From: Accumulibacter sp. | GTDB lineage: Bacteria; Pseudomonadota; Gammaproteobacteria; Burkholderiales; Rhodocyclaceae | Length of the DNA stretch: 5,315 bases | Direction: 5' to 3' | Assembly: GCA_031274075.1 (NCBI GenBank) | Contig: JAISQQ010000342.1 | Span: 1-5,315, forward strand | In this document: one piece after another, positions 1-5,315 of the stretch | How the letters are laid out: every line of letters begins with the position of its first letter | Position numbering within the stretch: position 1 is the stretch's first letter | Notes under the pieces: generated by a model | Seen by the model: the letters and a program-made list of their open reading frames with translations, nothing else | Databases searched by the model: none | What the model was told of the DNA's origin: nothing | Translations under genes and position numbers: made by a program

Positions 1-981
1 GCGCTGACCCTGACAACGATCGTGCTGGCTTCGCTGCCGCCCGCTCCGGCGCGGGCGGCGTCCCGCGTCCATACGGTCACCATCGGCACGCTGGTGGGAG
101 AAAGCAAACCGGAGACCCAGGTCTGGCACTTCATCAGGGACAAGATCGAAAGCCGCCTGCCGGGCCATTTTGCCTTTCGCATCGTCCCCAACGCCGCCCT
201 CGGCGTCGGAGAAAAAGAACTGGTCGAGGGCATGCAGCTCGGCTCCGTTTCCGGCGCGGTGACGACCATTTCCCCGCTCAGCTCGTTTTCGCCGGCGGCC
301 CAGATCCTGGATCTGCCTTTCCTGCTGAAAGACGGAGCCCATCTGCAAAGAGTGCTGGACGGCCCGCTGGGCGATGAACTGAAGCGCGACCTGGAGGCCA
401 AGGGCTTCATCGTCCTGGGCTACGTCAACTACGGCGTGCGCTATCTGTTTTCCAAGGAAGCGATCACTTCTCCGGAGCAGCTCGCCGGCAAGCGCGTGCG
501 CTCGATCCCCAACCGGGTGCATACGAAAATGTGGCAGGCCTTCAATGCCCAGCCGGTGACGCTGCCCATCGCCGAAACCTACAACGCGCTGTCGACCGGC
601 GTAGTGGAAGCCATGGACCTGAACAAATCGGCCTACGCCGCGCTCAAGCTGTACGAAGTGGTGCCTTACCTGAACGAAACGGCGCACATCTGGGCCAGCG
701 GCGCGATCCACGTATCCAGCGAATTCTGGAAGCGCCTCGATCAGGAAGAGCAGAAAGTATTCGCCCAGGCGGCGCTCGAAGGCGCGGCGCATTTCAACGA
801 GCTGATCGTCAAGGATGAAGCGCTGGCCGTGGCGGAAGCCGCGAAGGCCGGAGGCCATGTCGTCAAGATTCCGGATCGCTCGCCCTGGGAACGCGCGGCG
901 CAAAAAGTATGGGAAGAATTCGCCCCTCAGTTGGGCGGACTTGAGCGGATACGGGCGATACATGTATCAGAGGACAGATGA
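1..981 (+). CDS. dctP: TRAP transporter periplasmic solute-binding protein, DctP family (5' partial)
   Basis: This is the periplasmic receptor of a tripartite ATP-independent (TRAP) transporter. It captures an organic acid and delivers it to the DctQM membrane permease for ion-driven uptake. The frame is open from base 1, so the start lies upstream. The first visible residues (ALTLTTIVLASLPP, then PARA-AS) are the hydrophobic core and A-x-A cleavage site of a Sec signal peptide, which makes the GTG at 22 an unlikely true start. Numbering from that GTG, family hallmarks are the LDLPFLL segment near 96-102, GKRVRSIPN at 156-164 with R160 in the place of the conserved carboxylate-binding arginine, and NALSTGVVEAMD from N188. 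About 319 residues are visible, normal for the family. The substrate cannot be read from sequence; C4-dicarboxylate is only a family default. No dctQ or dctM follows, so any permease genes lie upstream or elsewhere. The last codons (S-E-D-R-stop) lie in or at the edge of the downstream heptamer array, so the C-terminus has probably been altered. Confidence 0.9.
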   Translation, partial: ALTLTTIVLASLPPAPARAASRVHTVTIGTLVGESKPETQVWHFIRDKIESRLPGHFAFRIVPNAALGVGEKELVEGMQLGSVSGAVTTISPLSSFSPAAQILDLPFLLKDGAHLQRVLDGPLGDELKRDLEAKGFIVLGYVNYGVRYLFSKEAITSPEQLAGKRVRSIPNRVHTKMWQAFNAQPVTLPIAETYNALSTGVVEAMDLNKSAYAALKLYEVVPYLNETAHIWASGAIHVSSEFWKRLDQEEQKVFAQAALEGAAHFNELIVKDEALAVAEAAKAGGHVVKIPDRSPWERAAQKVWEEFAPQLGGLERIRAIHVSEDR

Positions 982-1026
982 CAGAGGACAGAGGACAGAT
1001 GACAGAGGACAGAGGACAGAGGACAG
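968..1026 (+). repeat. Left heptamer array (CAGAGGA), eight units
   Basis: Eight contiguous 7-bp units are followed by a partial CAG. Units 1, 3, 4, 6, 7 and 8 are CAGAGGA; units 2 (975-981) and 5 (996-1002) are CAGATGA. The order A-B-A-A-B-A-A-A suggests a 21-bp higher-order period. Unit 2 supplies the TGA stop of dctP at 979-981, and unit 5 would supply the next in-frame TGA at 1000-1002 if the first were lost. Such a short-period array is prone to slippage. Confidence 0.92.
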
Positions 1027-1051
1027 TCCAGTTAGTGGGCGCTCCGCGCCC
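989..1051 (+). repeat. Left imperfect terminal inverted repeat of the island
   Basis: This segment mirrors 1283-1345. Bases 989-1027 pair with 1307-1345 over 39 bp with one mismatch, including a perfect 25-bp stretch (1003-1027 with 1307-1331). After a 9-nt segment of low similarity comes GGGCGC-TCC-GCGCCC (1037-1051), itself a perfect 6-bp-stem palindrome. The right end has the same order and identical spacing. Confidence 0.8.
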
Positions 1052-1301
1052 GCAAGAACCACTACCCTCTGACACGCCGTCATTCCGGCGAAAGCCGGAA
1101 TCCAGGTTCAACGTTGGCGAGCGCTTTGCGCCCGCAAGAACCACTGCCCCCTGATACGCCGTCATTCCGGCAAAAGCCGGAATCCAGGTCCAACGTTGGC
1201 GAGCGCTTTGCGCCCGCAAGAACCACTGTCCCCTGACACGCCGTCATTCCGGCGAAAGCCGGAATCCAGGTCCAACATTACCGGGCGCTTCGCGCCCGCA
1301 A
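1039..1301 (+). repeat. 82-bp direct tandem repeat, three full units plus a partial fourth
   Basis: Units begin with GCGCT at 1039, 1121, 1203 and 1285, an exact 82-bp spacing. Each unit reads: GC-rich palindrome, CCCGCAAGAACCACT, a degenerate heptamer-like CCCTCTG/CCCCCTG/CCCCTGA segment, ACGCCGTC, the ATTCCGGC hairpin, then CCAGG and a short CAACGTTGGCGA-type tail (CAACATTACCGG in unit 3). The units differ at only a few positions, which suggests recent duplication. The fourth unit diverges after about 17 bases and runs into the right heptamer array. Confidence 0.92.
1082..1265. repeat. Three REP-like hairpins, ATTCCGGC-loop-GCCGGAAT
   Basis: Perfect 8-bp stems with 4-nt loops occur at 1082-1101, 1164-1183 and 1246-1265. 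The loop is GAAA in the first and third copies (a GNRA-type tetraloop if transcribed) and AAAA in the second. The stems are identical in all three. The surrounding GTC…CCAGG context matches a hairpin repeat common in proteobacterial intergenic regions. They lack the U-tract of an intrinsic terminator, but as RNA they could stabilise the 3' end of the dctP transcript. Confidence 0.85.
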
Positions 1302-1345
1302 ATATTACTGTCCTCTGTCCTCTGTCCTCTGTCTTCTGTCCTCTG
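1283..1345 (-). repeat. Right imperfect terminal inverted repeat of the island
   Basis: Read on the minus strand from 1345, this repeats the left end: heptamers (with one variant unit in fourth position from the inner edge, as on the left), CAGAGGACAGT, exactly 9 nt, then GGGCGC-GAA-GCGCCC. The GC palindrome at 1283-1297 is perfect, and extends to a 7-bp stem with the flanking C and G. The two internal counterparts, at 1119-1133 and 1201-1215, each carry one A·C mismatch. Confidence 0.8.
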
Positions 1346-1367
1346 AACCCCTGTCCTCTGATGCCTG
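1307..1367 (-). repeat. Right heptamer array (TCCTCTG on the + strand)
   Basis: After ACTG come units at 1311, 1318 and 1325 (TCCTCTG), 1332 (TCTTCTG variant) and 1339 (TCCTCTG). An 8-nt interruption (AACCCCTG) follows, then one more TCCTCTG at 1354-1360 and a degenerate ATGCCTG at 1361-1367. The orientation is opposite to the left array, so transcripts through the island could pair the two arrays into a long stem. Confidence 0.9.
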
Positions 1368-1446
1368 AATAGAATAGACTGCCGGATTGGCCTGCCGGGG
1401 GGTGAAGCTGGCGGGGTTCCTTGCGGTATCGCGCCATTTGCCGGGC

Positions 1447-1450
1447 AGGT
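1447..1450 (+). promoter_or_regulatory. Weak Shine-Dalgarno candidate for the SNF2 gene
   Basis: AGGT ends 10 nt before the ATG at 1461. It is weak, but better placed for 1461 than anything for the alternatives: the TTG at 1455 would have a very short spacing, and the ATG at 1488 has only GAAG-like sequence upstream. The rest of the 1368-1460 leader shows a TAGAAT at 1370-1375 that could be a -10 box, but no convincing -35 at the right distance. Confidence 0.35.
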
Positions 1451-1460
1451 ATCCTTGTTC

Positions 1461-4400
1461 ATGTCGACGAAGGCCGCTGAAGATTCGATGGAAAAAGAAG
1501 GCCATGTTCCAGCCAGGCTCTCGTGGGCGGAGGAATTGCGGCGCGTGTCGCTGGCGGTGAGCCAGAACAGCAGCAAGCCGCCGACGAGCCGCCACCAGCT
1601 TTTCTACCTGCTTCACTGGACGTCCGACGCCAGCCGTTTCGGGATCACGGTGCGTCGCGGGCGCGATCTGGAAGACGCCGAGGCCTGGTGGGACATCGAA
1701 CGCGCGCTGTCCAGGCCGCCGCCGTTCGTCACCGGGCACGACGCCGAGATCCTGTGCCTGCTCAGGGACGCGGGCATGGACGACGGCGGCTTGCGGGCTT
1801 TCGCGCTGGCCGGCGGGCGGGCGGGCGAGCTTTTGCAGCGCTTGCTGCGCACCGGGCGCCTGGCCTTGTCCGGCGATCTTTCGCTCTTGCTTTACGGCGA
1901 ACCGAGGCCGGGACGCCTCGGCTGGAGAATCGACGCGCAAGGCTGCCAGCGCCCCTGTTTCAAGCCGCTTTCGGAATCCGGCCTGGCCGTGCCGCTGCTG
2001 CCTCCGTGGTATGTCGATCTCGAGCGTGGGCTGCTCGGCCCGCTCGAGGTCGCCGGCGATCCCGATCTCATCGCCCGGCTGTTTTCCCTGCCGCCCCTAC
2101 CGGACGAGCGGGCCGCGCTGGTGGCCGAGGTGCTGCTTGAACTGGCGCCGGATCTGCCGCCTCCGGCGGCCAATGCCCAGGCTTCGCTGCGCCGCGTCGC
2201 GGCCGCGCCGCGCCCGGTGCTGCGCCTCGAGACGCTGGCGACCGACGGCCACGCGGCCTGGCGCGACTACCCCGAAACACTAGAGAGCGCCGGCTTCGAC
2301 GTGGCCTTGCCGAGCTTTCGCTACGGCGACGCCGAAGTCGGGATCGGCGACGGGCAGGTCTTCGCCGTGCTCGACGACGGCGAGACGGTGCGCGTGCTGC
2401 GGCGGCCCGAGCTGGAGGAGGCGTTCATCGCGGCGCTGGCCGGCGCCGGCCTGCGGCGCGTTCCGGCCTCCGTGCTGCGCACCGTCGGCCGCCCGCCCGA
2501 GGCCATGTACGCCCTGGCCGGCGAAGCGCGCTGGCCGGACTTCATGCGCGGCGGGCGGCAGGCGCTGGGCGCGGCGGGATGGACGATCGAATTCGACGAG
2601 GAATTCCGGCACAACGCCTTGCAGGTCGAGTCCTGGGAAGCGGAACTGGTGCGCTCCGAAAACGGCTGGTTCGACCTCGACATGGGCGTCGTGGTGGAAG
2701 GCGAGCGGCTGCCGCTCGCGCCGCTTCTGGCGTCCCTCTTCCAGCGGGACGCGCGCTGGCTGGAAACGGCCGAATTGCTGAAGATTCCCGACGACGAAGC
2801 GATCGAGCTGCGCACCCCGGCCAACAAGCGCCTGCACGTGCCGGCGGAACGCCTGAAGCCGCTGGCCGCGACCCTCATCGATCTTTTCGACGGGTTTGAC
2901 GGGGGCGACGGCAGCTATCGGCTGCGCGTTTCGCGCTTCGACGCGCAGCGCCTGAAAGCCTTGCAAGACACCCGCCGCTGGCGCTTCCGCGGACACGACG
3001 AGATCATGGCGCTGTCCAGCCGCCTGCTGGCCGCGCAGGGGGTGCGCCGGGTCGCGCCTCCGGCGGGACTCGGACTGGAATTGCGCGAATACCAGAAGGA
3101 AGGCGTGGCCTGGCTGCAGTTCCTGCGCGAGCACGAGATTTCCGGCATCCTGGCCGACGACATGGGGCTTGGCAAGACCGCGCAGGCGCTGGCGCACCTC
3201 TTGCTGGAGAAGGAAGCCGGGCGGCTCGACCGGCCCGCGCTGATCGTGCTGCCCACTTCGCTGGTCTTCAACTGGATGAACGAAGCGGCGCGTTTTGCCC
3301 CAGGGCTGTCGCTGCTCGCGCTGCAAGGCACCGACAGGAAACTCCGCTTCGACGGGATTCCGCGCTACGACGCGGTGCTGACGACGTATCCGCTGCTCTG
3401 GCGCGACGCCGCCGAGTTGACCCGTTTCAAGTACCACCTGCTGATTCTCGACGAAGCGCAGACGGTCAAGAATTCGCGCAGCCAGGGCGCCGAGGTGGTG
3501 CGCCGCATCGACGCGCGGCATCGCCTGTGCCTGACCGGAACGCCGCTGGAGAACCATCTGGGCGAATTGTGGAGCCAGTTCGATTTCCTGTTGCCGGGTT
3601 TCCTCGGCGACGCCGCCGCCTTTGCCCGCTACTGGCGCGCGCCGATCGAGAAACAGGGCGACGCCGGACGGCGCGATCTCCTGGCGCGGCGCATCCGCCC
3701 GTTCATCCTGCGGCGGCGCAAGGAGGAGGTGGCGCCGGAACTGCCGCCCAAGACGATCATCCTGCGCAAGATCGAGCTGAGCGGCGGGCAGCGCGATTTG
3801 TACGAGGCGGTGCGCGCCTCGATGGACGTGATGGTGCGCGAGGAAATCGCCAGCAAGGGCTTCGGGCGCAGCCAGATCGTCATCCTCGACGCCTTGCTCA
3901 AGCTGCGCCAGGTCTGCTGCGATCCGCGGCTGGTCAAGCTGCCGGTCGCCCAGAAAGTCCAGGAGCGCGCCAAGCTCGAACTGCTGATGACGATGCTGCC
4001 GGAACTGGTCGACGAAGGACGGAGGATTCTCGTCTTTTCCCAGTTTACGGGCATGCTGGCGCTGATCGAGCAGGAGATGCGGCGCGCCTGGATCGACTAT
4101 GCCCTGCTGACCGGGGATACGGCCGACCGGGAAAGTCCGGTGCGCCGTTTCCAGTCCGGCGAGGTGCCGGTGTTCCTGGTCAGCCTGAAGGCGGGCGGCG
4201 TCGGACTCAACCTCACTTCCGCCGACACGGTCATCCATTACGATCCGTGGTGGAACCCGGCGGTGGAGAACCAGGCGACCGACCGCGCGCACCGCATCGG
4301 CCAGGACAAGCCGGTGTTCGTGTACAAGCTGATCGTCGCCGGCAGCATCGAGGAGAAAATTCTCGCCTTGCAGGAACGCAAGGCGGATCTCGCCGCCGGG

Positions 4401-4481
4401 ATACTGTCGGCGGACAGCAAGGTCGCGCTCAAGTTCGGCGAGGACGACCTCGCCGCGCTGTTCGCCCCGCTGCCGCCCTGA
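1461..4481 (+). CDS. SNF2-family DEAD/DEAH-box ATP-dependent helicase/translocase
   Basis: This predicted cytoplasmic SF2 ATPase couples ATP hydrolysis to translocation on double-stranded DNA, probably to remodel DNA-bound proteins; its cellular role in bacteria is not established. Numbered from ATG 1461 (1006 aa), the motor is complete. It has a Q-like LREYQKEG at 541-548, Walker A DMGLGKT at 567-573 (K572), Walker B DEAQ at 664-667, motif III LTGTP at 691-695 followed by LEN, motif IV region LVFSQF near 857-862, motif V SLKAGGVGLNL at 908-918, DPWWNP at 928-933 and motif VI QATDRAHRIGQ at 938-948. DEAQ instead of DEAH is common in bacterial SNF2 proteins. Roughly 540 N-terminal residues precede the motor. 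They have only three cysteines and no CxC…CxH pair, so the SWIM zinc finger of many bacterial SNF2 proteins is absent. That region may be an SNF2-associated domain, but I cannot assign it. TTG 1455 and ATG 1488 are alternative starts. No methylase or nuclease partner is visible. Confidence 0.93.
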   Translation: MSTKAAEDSMEKEGHVPARLSWAEELRRVSLAVSQNSSKPPTSRHQLFYLLHWTSDASRFGITVRRGRDLEDAEAWWDIERALSRPPPFVTGHDAEILCLLRDAGMDDGGLRAFALAGGRAGELLQRLLRTGRLALSGDLSLLLYGEPRPGRLGWRIDAQGCQRPCFKPLSESGLAVPLLPPWYVDLERGLLGPLEVAGDPDLIARLFSLPPLPDERAALVAEVLLELAPDLPPPAANAQASLRRVAAAPRPVLRLETLATDGHAAWRDYPETLESAGFDVALPSFRYGDAEVGIGDGQVFAVLDDGETVRVLRRPELEEAFIAALAGAGLRRVPASVLRTVGRPPEAMYALAGEARWPDFMRGGRQALGAAGWTIEFDEEFRHNALQVESWEAELVRSENGWFDLDMGVVVEGERLPLAPLLASLFQRDARWLETAELLKIPDDEAIELRTPANKRLHVPAERLKPLAATLIDLFDGFDGGDGSYRLRVSRFDAQRLKALQDTRRWRFRGHDEIMALSSRLLAAQGVRRVAPPAGLGLELREYQKEGVAWLQFLREHEISGILADDMGLGKTAQALAHLLLEKEAGRLDRPALIVLPTSLVFNWMNEAARFAPGLSLLALQGTDRKLRFDGIPRYDAVLTTYPLLWRDAAELTRFKYHLLILDEAQTVKNSRSQGAEVVRRIDARHRLCLTGTPLENHLGELWSQFDFLLPGFLGDAAAFARYWRAPIEKQGDAGRRDLLARRIRPFILRRRKEEVAPELPPKTIILRKIELSGGQRDLYEAVRASMDVMVREEIASKGFGRSQIVILDALLKLRQVCCDPRLVKLPVAQKVQERAKLELLMTMLPELVDEGRRILVFSQFTGMLALIEQEMRRAWIDYALLTGDTADRESPVRRFQSGEVPVFLVSLKAGGVGLNLTSADTVIHYDPWWNPAVENQATDRAHRIGQDKPVFVYKLIVAGSIEEKILALQERKADLAAGILSADSKVALKFGEDDLAALFAPLPP

Positions 4482-4491
4482 CGGGCGGTGT

Positions 4492-4521
4492 TTGACCGTG
4501 CGCCGGGGCTTGGGGGACAAT
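4492..4521 (+). promoter_or_regulatory. Candidate sigma70-type promoter for rquA
   Basis: TTGACC at 4492-4497 matches the -35 consensus at 5 of 6 positions. GACAAT at 4516-4521 matches the -10 consensus at 4 of 6, with an 18-bp spacer. Transcription would begin around 4528 and give a leader of roughly 95 nt before the rquA start. This is the best promoter-like pair in the 140-bp gap after the helicase gene, and no U-tracted terminator hairpin is visible there. It is a by-eye prediction. Confidence 0.4.
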
Positions 4522-4609
4522 CACCCGATTCGCGTCTCGCCCCGCCCGGACATGCCACGGTTTTCCTCGCGGCCAGCCGACCGTCGCCGTTGCAGGATTT
4601 TGCTTAGAC

Positions 4610-4613
4610 AGGA
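4610..4613 (+). promoter_or_regulatory. Ribosome binding site deciding the rquA start
   Basis: AGGA lies 8 nt before the ATG at 4622, a good spacing. An in-frame ATG at 4613 overlaps this site and would have AGG directly adjacent, which is too close. The start at 4622 is therefore preferred, and a second purine run (GGAG at 4615-4618) also precedes it. Confidence 0.5.
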
Positions 4614-4621
4614 TGGAGAAA

Positions 4622-5315
4622 ATGACCAAGAACCATTCGCCGCTCGACACCGATCCCTACTACGACGGTGTTCCAGGGTACATGATCGACGTCTATGACT
4701 GGGCGTACGTCGATCCGAAATGGGCGCGCGCGCTCGATCGCGGCTGGGTGGTCAGCGTCCTCTTGTTCCTCAACGACCAGCGCCTGATGCGCGCCTATCT
4801 CGACGAGATCGGGGAAGGCATGCGCGTCTGGCAGGTGGCCCATGTCTATGGGGATCTGGTCACGCGCGCGGCGAAAAAGGTCGGCCCCGGCGGCGTTTTC
4901 CACCTCACCGACATCACGCCCGTGCAAATCGAGCACGCCGCCCGCAAACTGGCCGGCATGGACTGGACCAGGGTCATCCGCGCCGACGCCGCCAGCTTCG
5001 CCGTCGAGGAGTCCTACGACCTGATTTGCAGCTTTTTCCTCTTGCACGAGGTGCCGGAAGAGAAGAAACACGAAATCGTCGACAACATGCTGGCGAAATT
5101 GCCCGAGGGCGGCAAGGCGGTGTTCGTCGATTACCACAATCCGGCCTGGTGGCAGCCGATCCGCTACCTCCTCAAGGTGGTCAATCGCTGTCTCGAACCG
5201 TTCGCCGAAGCGATGTGGAAAAACGAAATCCAGCATTACGCGCGCGAGTCCGAGCGCTTTACCTGGCGCAAGCAAACCTTCTTCGGCGGCGTTTACCAAT
5301 GCGTCGTCGTTGAGC
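4622..5315 (+). CDS. rquA: Rhodoquinone biosynthesis protein RquA (3' partial)
   Basis: RquA is a class I methyltransferase-like enzyme that converts ubiquinone to rhodoquinone; published work on Rhodospirillum rubrum RquA reports SAM as the amino donor. Rhodoquinone is a low-potential membrane quinone used with fumarate reductase under low oxygen. The frame is open from ATG 4622 to the window end (231 codons), and family members are about this long, so only the last few residues should be missing. Hallmarks resembling R. rubrum RquA as I remember it are VYDWAYVDP near 27-35, MRVWQVAHVYGDL at 67-79 where a normal methyltransferase has its glycine-rich motif I, HLTDITPVQ at 94-102 (D97 at the acidic strand-2 position), ADAASF near 121-126 (D122), CSFFLLHEVP at 136-145, KAVFVDYHNP, EPFAEAMW and FFGGVYQ near the end. 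No signal peptide or clear membrane segment is visible, so the protein probably works at the membrane surface on ubiquinone. It likely has its own promoter. The assignment rests on remembered family motifs, not on an alignment. Confidence 0.9.
   Translation, partial: MTKNHSPLDTDPYYDGVPGYMIDVYDWAYVDPKWARALDRGWVVSVLLFLNDQRLMRAYLDEIGEGMRVWQVAHVYGDLVTRAAKKVGPGGVFHLTDITPVQIEHAARKLAGMDWTRVIRADAASFAVEESYDLICSFFLLHEVPEEKKHEIVDNMLAKLPEGGKAVFVDYHNPAWWQPIRYLLKVVNRCLEPFAEAMWKNEIQHYARESERFTWRKQTFFGGVYQCVVVE

Larger units (their letters stand above)
968..1367. repeat. Composite intergenic repeat island with inverted heptamer arrays flanking 82-bp tandem units
   Basis: About 400 bp of non-coding repeats lie between dctP and the SNF2 gene. 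From left to right: eight CAGAGGA-type heptamers; a perfect GC-rich palindrome; three direct 82-bp units, each with a second hairpin; the start of a fourth unit ending in another perfect GC-rich palindrome; and an array of the reverse-complement heptamer TCCTCTG. The two ends mirror each other, which resembles a MITE or REP-cluster rather than a simple minisatellite. No transposase is encoded, and I could not identify a clear target-site duplication. Open frames crossing it merely translate the repeats, giving recurring peptides such as DSGFRRNDG, and are not genes. Similar ATTCCGGC-type hairpins are widely dispersed in proteobacterial genomes; assignment to a named family would need a database comparison. 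Confidence 0.85.

Noticed and set aside
1039..1301. Possible CRISPR array
   Set aside because: The 82-bp units are near-identical along their entire length, with no variable spacers, and no cas genes are present.
1370..1375. TAGAAT as a -10 box for the SNF2 gene
   Set aside because: It matches 5 of 6 positions, but the sequence 16-19 bp upstream (AACCCC region) has no resemblance to a -35 box. A single hexamer is too weak to call a promoter.
863..1576. Three overlapping minus-strand open frames (863-1219, 1162-1437, 1244-1576) across the repeat island
   Set aside because: Their peptides are translations of the repeats, with recurring blocks such as DSGFRRNDG and EDRGQRTED, and they change register between units. 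They do not look like proteins.
1461..4481. SNF2 gene as part of a DISARM-like or other defence island
   Set aside because: No methyltransferase, DUF1998, phospholipase D or nuclease gene lies on either side within the window. The neighbours are metabolic or transport genes.
4482..4515. Intrinsic terminator after the SNF2 gene
   Set aside because: Only a short CGGT-GTTTG-ACCG stem is visible, with no following T-tract, so it does not meet the usual terminator pattern.
2280..4520. A 746-codon open frame on the minus strand, antisense to the SNF2 gene
   Set aside because: It is the mirror of a high-GC coding region, where stop codons are rare in the antisense frame. Its translation is low-complexity (rich in R, Q, A, H) with no domain signature, whereas the + strand shows all SNF2 motifs.
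4604..5299. A 231-codon minus-strand open frame and + strand frames at 4720 and 4842 in the rquA region
   Set aside because: They are shadows of rquA in other frames. The + strand frame from 4622 matches RquA motifs throughout, while these give arginine- or valine-rich sequence with no recognisable motif.

Overview
This window looks like chromosomal DNA from a high-GC proteobacterium, most likely a betaproteobacterium (Rhodocyclaceae or Burkholderiales type). That placement is inference. It rests on the G/C-rich third codon positions, a TRAP-type solute-binding protein, dispersed hairpin repeats of the 'GTCATTCCGGC…GCCGGAATCCAGG' kind known from many beta- and gammaproteobacteria, and a rhodoquinone biosynthesis gene.

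Layout, all genes on the + strand. (1) Positions 1-981: the 3' part of a periplasmic TRAP transporter solute-binding protein (DctP family), with its start upstream of the window. (2) Positions 968-1367: a composite, non-coding repeat island. It has heptamer arrays in inverted orientation at its two ends (CAGAGGA on the left, TCCTCTG on the right). Between them lie three direct 82-bp units plus a fragment of a fourth, each unit with a GC-rich palindrome and an ATTCCGGC/GCCGGAAT hairpin. The dctP stop codon lies inside the left heptamer array. (3) Positions 1368-1460: a short leader. (4) Positions 1461-4481: a large SNF2-family DEAD/DEAH-box ATPase with all helicase motifs intact. (5) Positions 4482-4621: an intergenic region with a plausible sigma70-type promoter. 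(6) Position 4622 to the window edge: a nearly complete rquA, for the SAM-dependent enzyme that converts ubiquinone to rhodoquinone. Its reading frame runs off the window end.

The three genes do not form an obvious operon. dctP is separated from the helicase by the repeat island, and rquA appears to have its own promoter. A loose metabolic link is possible but unproven: rhodoquinone supports anaerobic fumarate reduction, and TRAP transporters often import organic acids such as C4-dicarboxylates. The two most notable items are rquA, whose canonical glycine-rich SAM motif is replaced, and the architecture of the repeat island, whose 63-bp ends are arranged as imperfect inverted repeats of identical geometry and which supplies the last codons and stop of dctP. 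I see no CRISPR array, tRNA, rRNA, transposase gene or defence operon.
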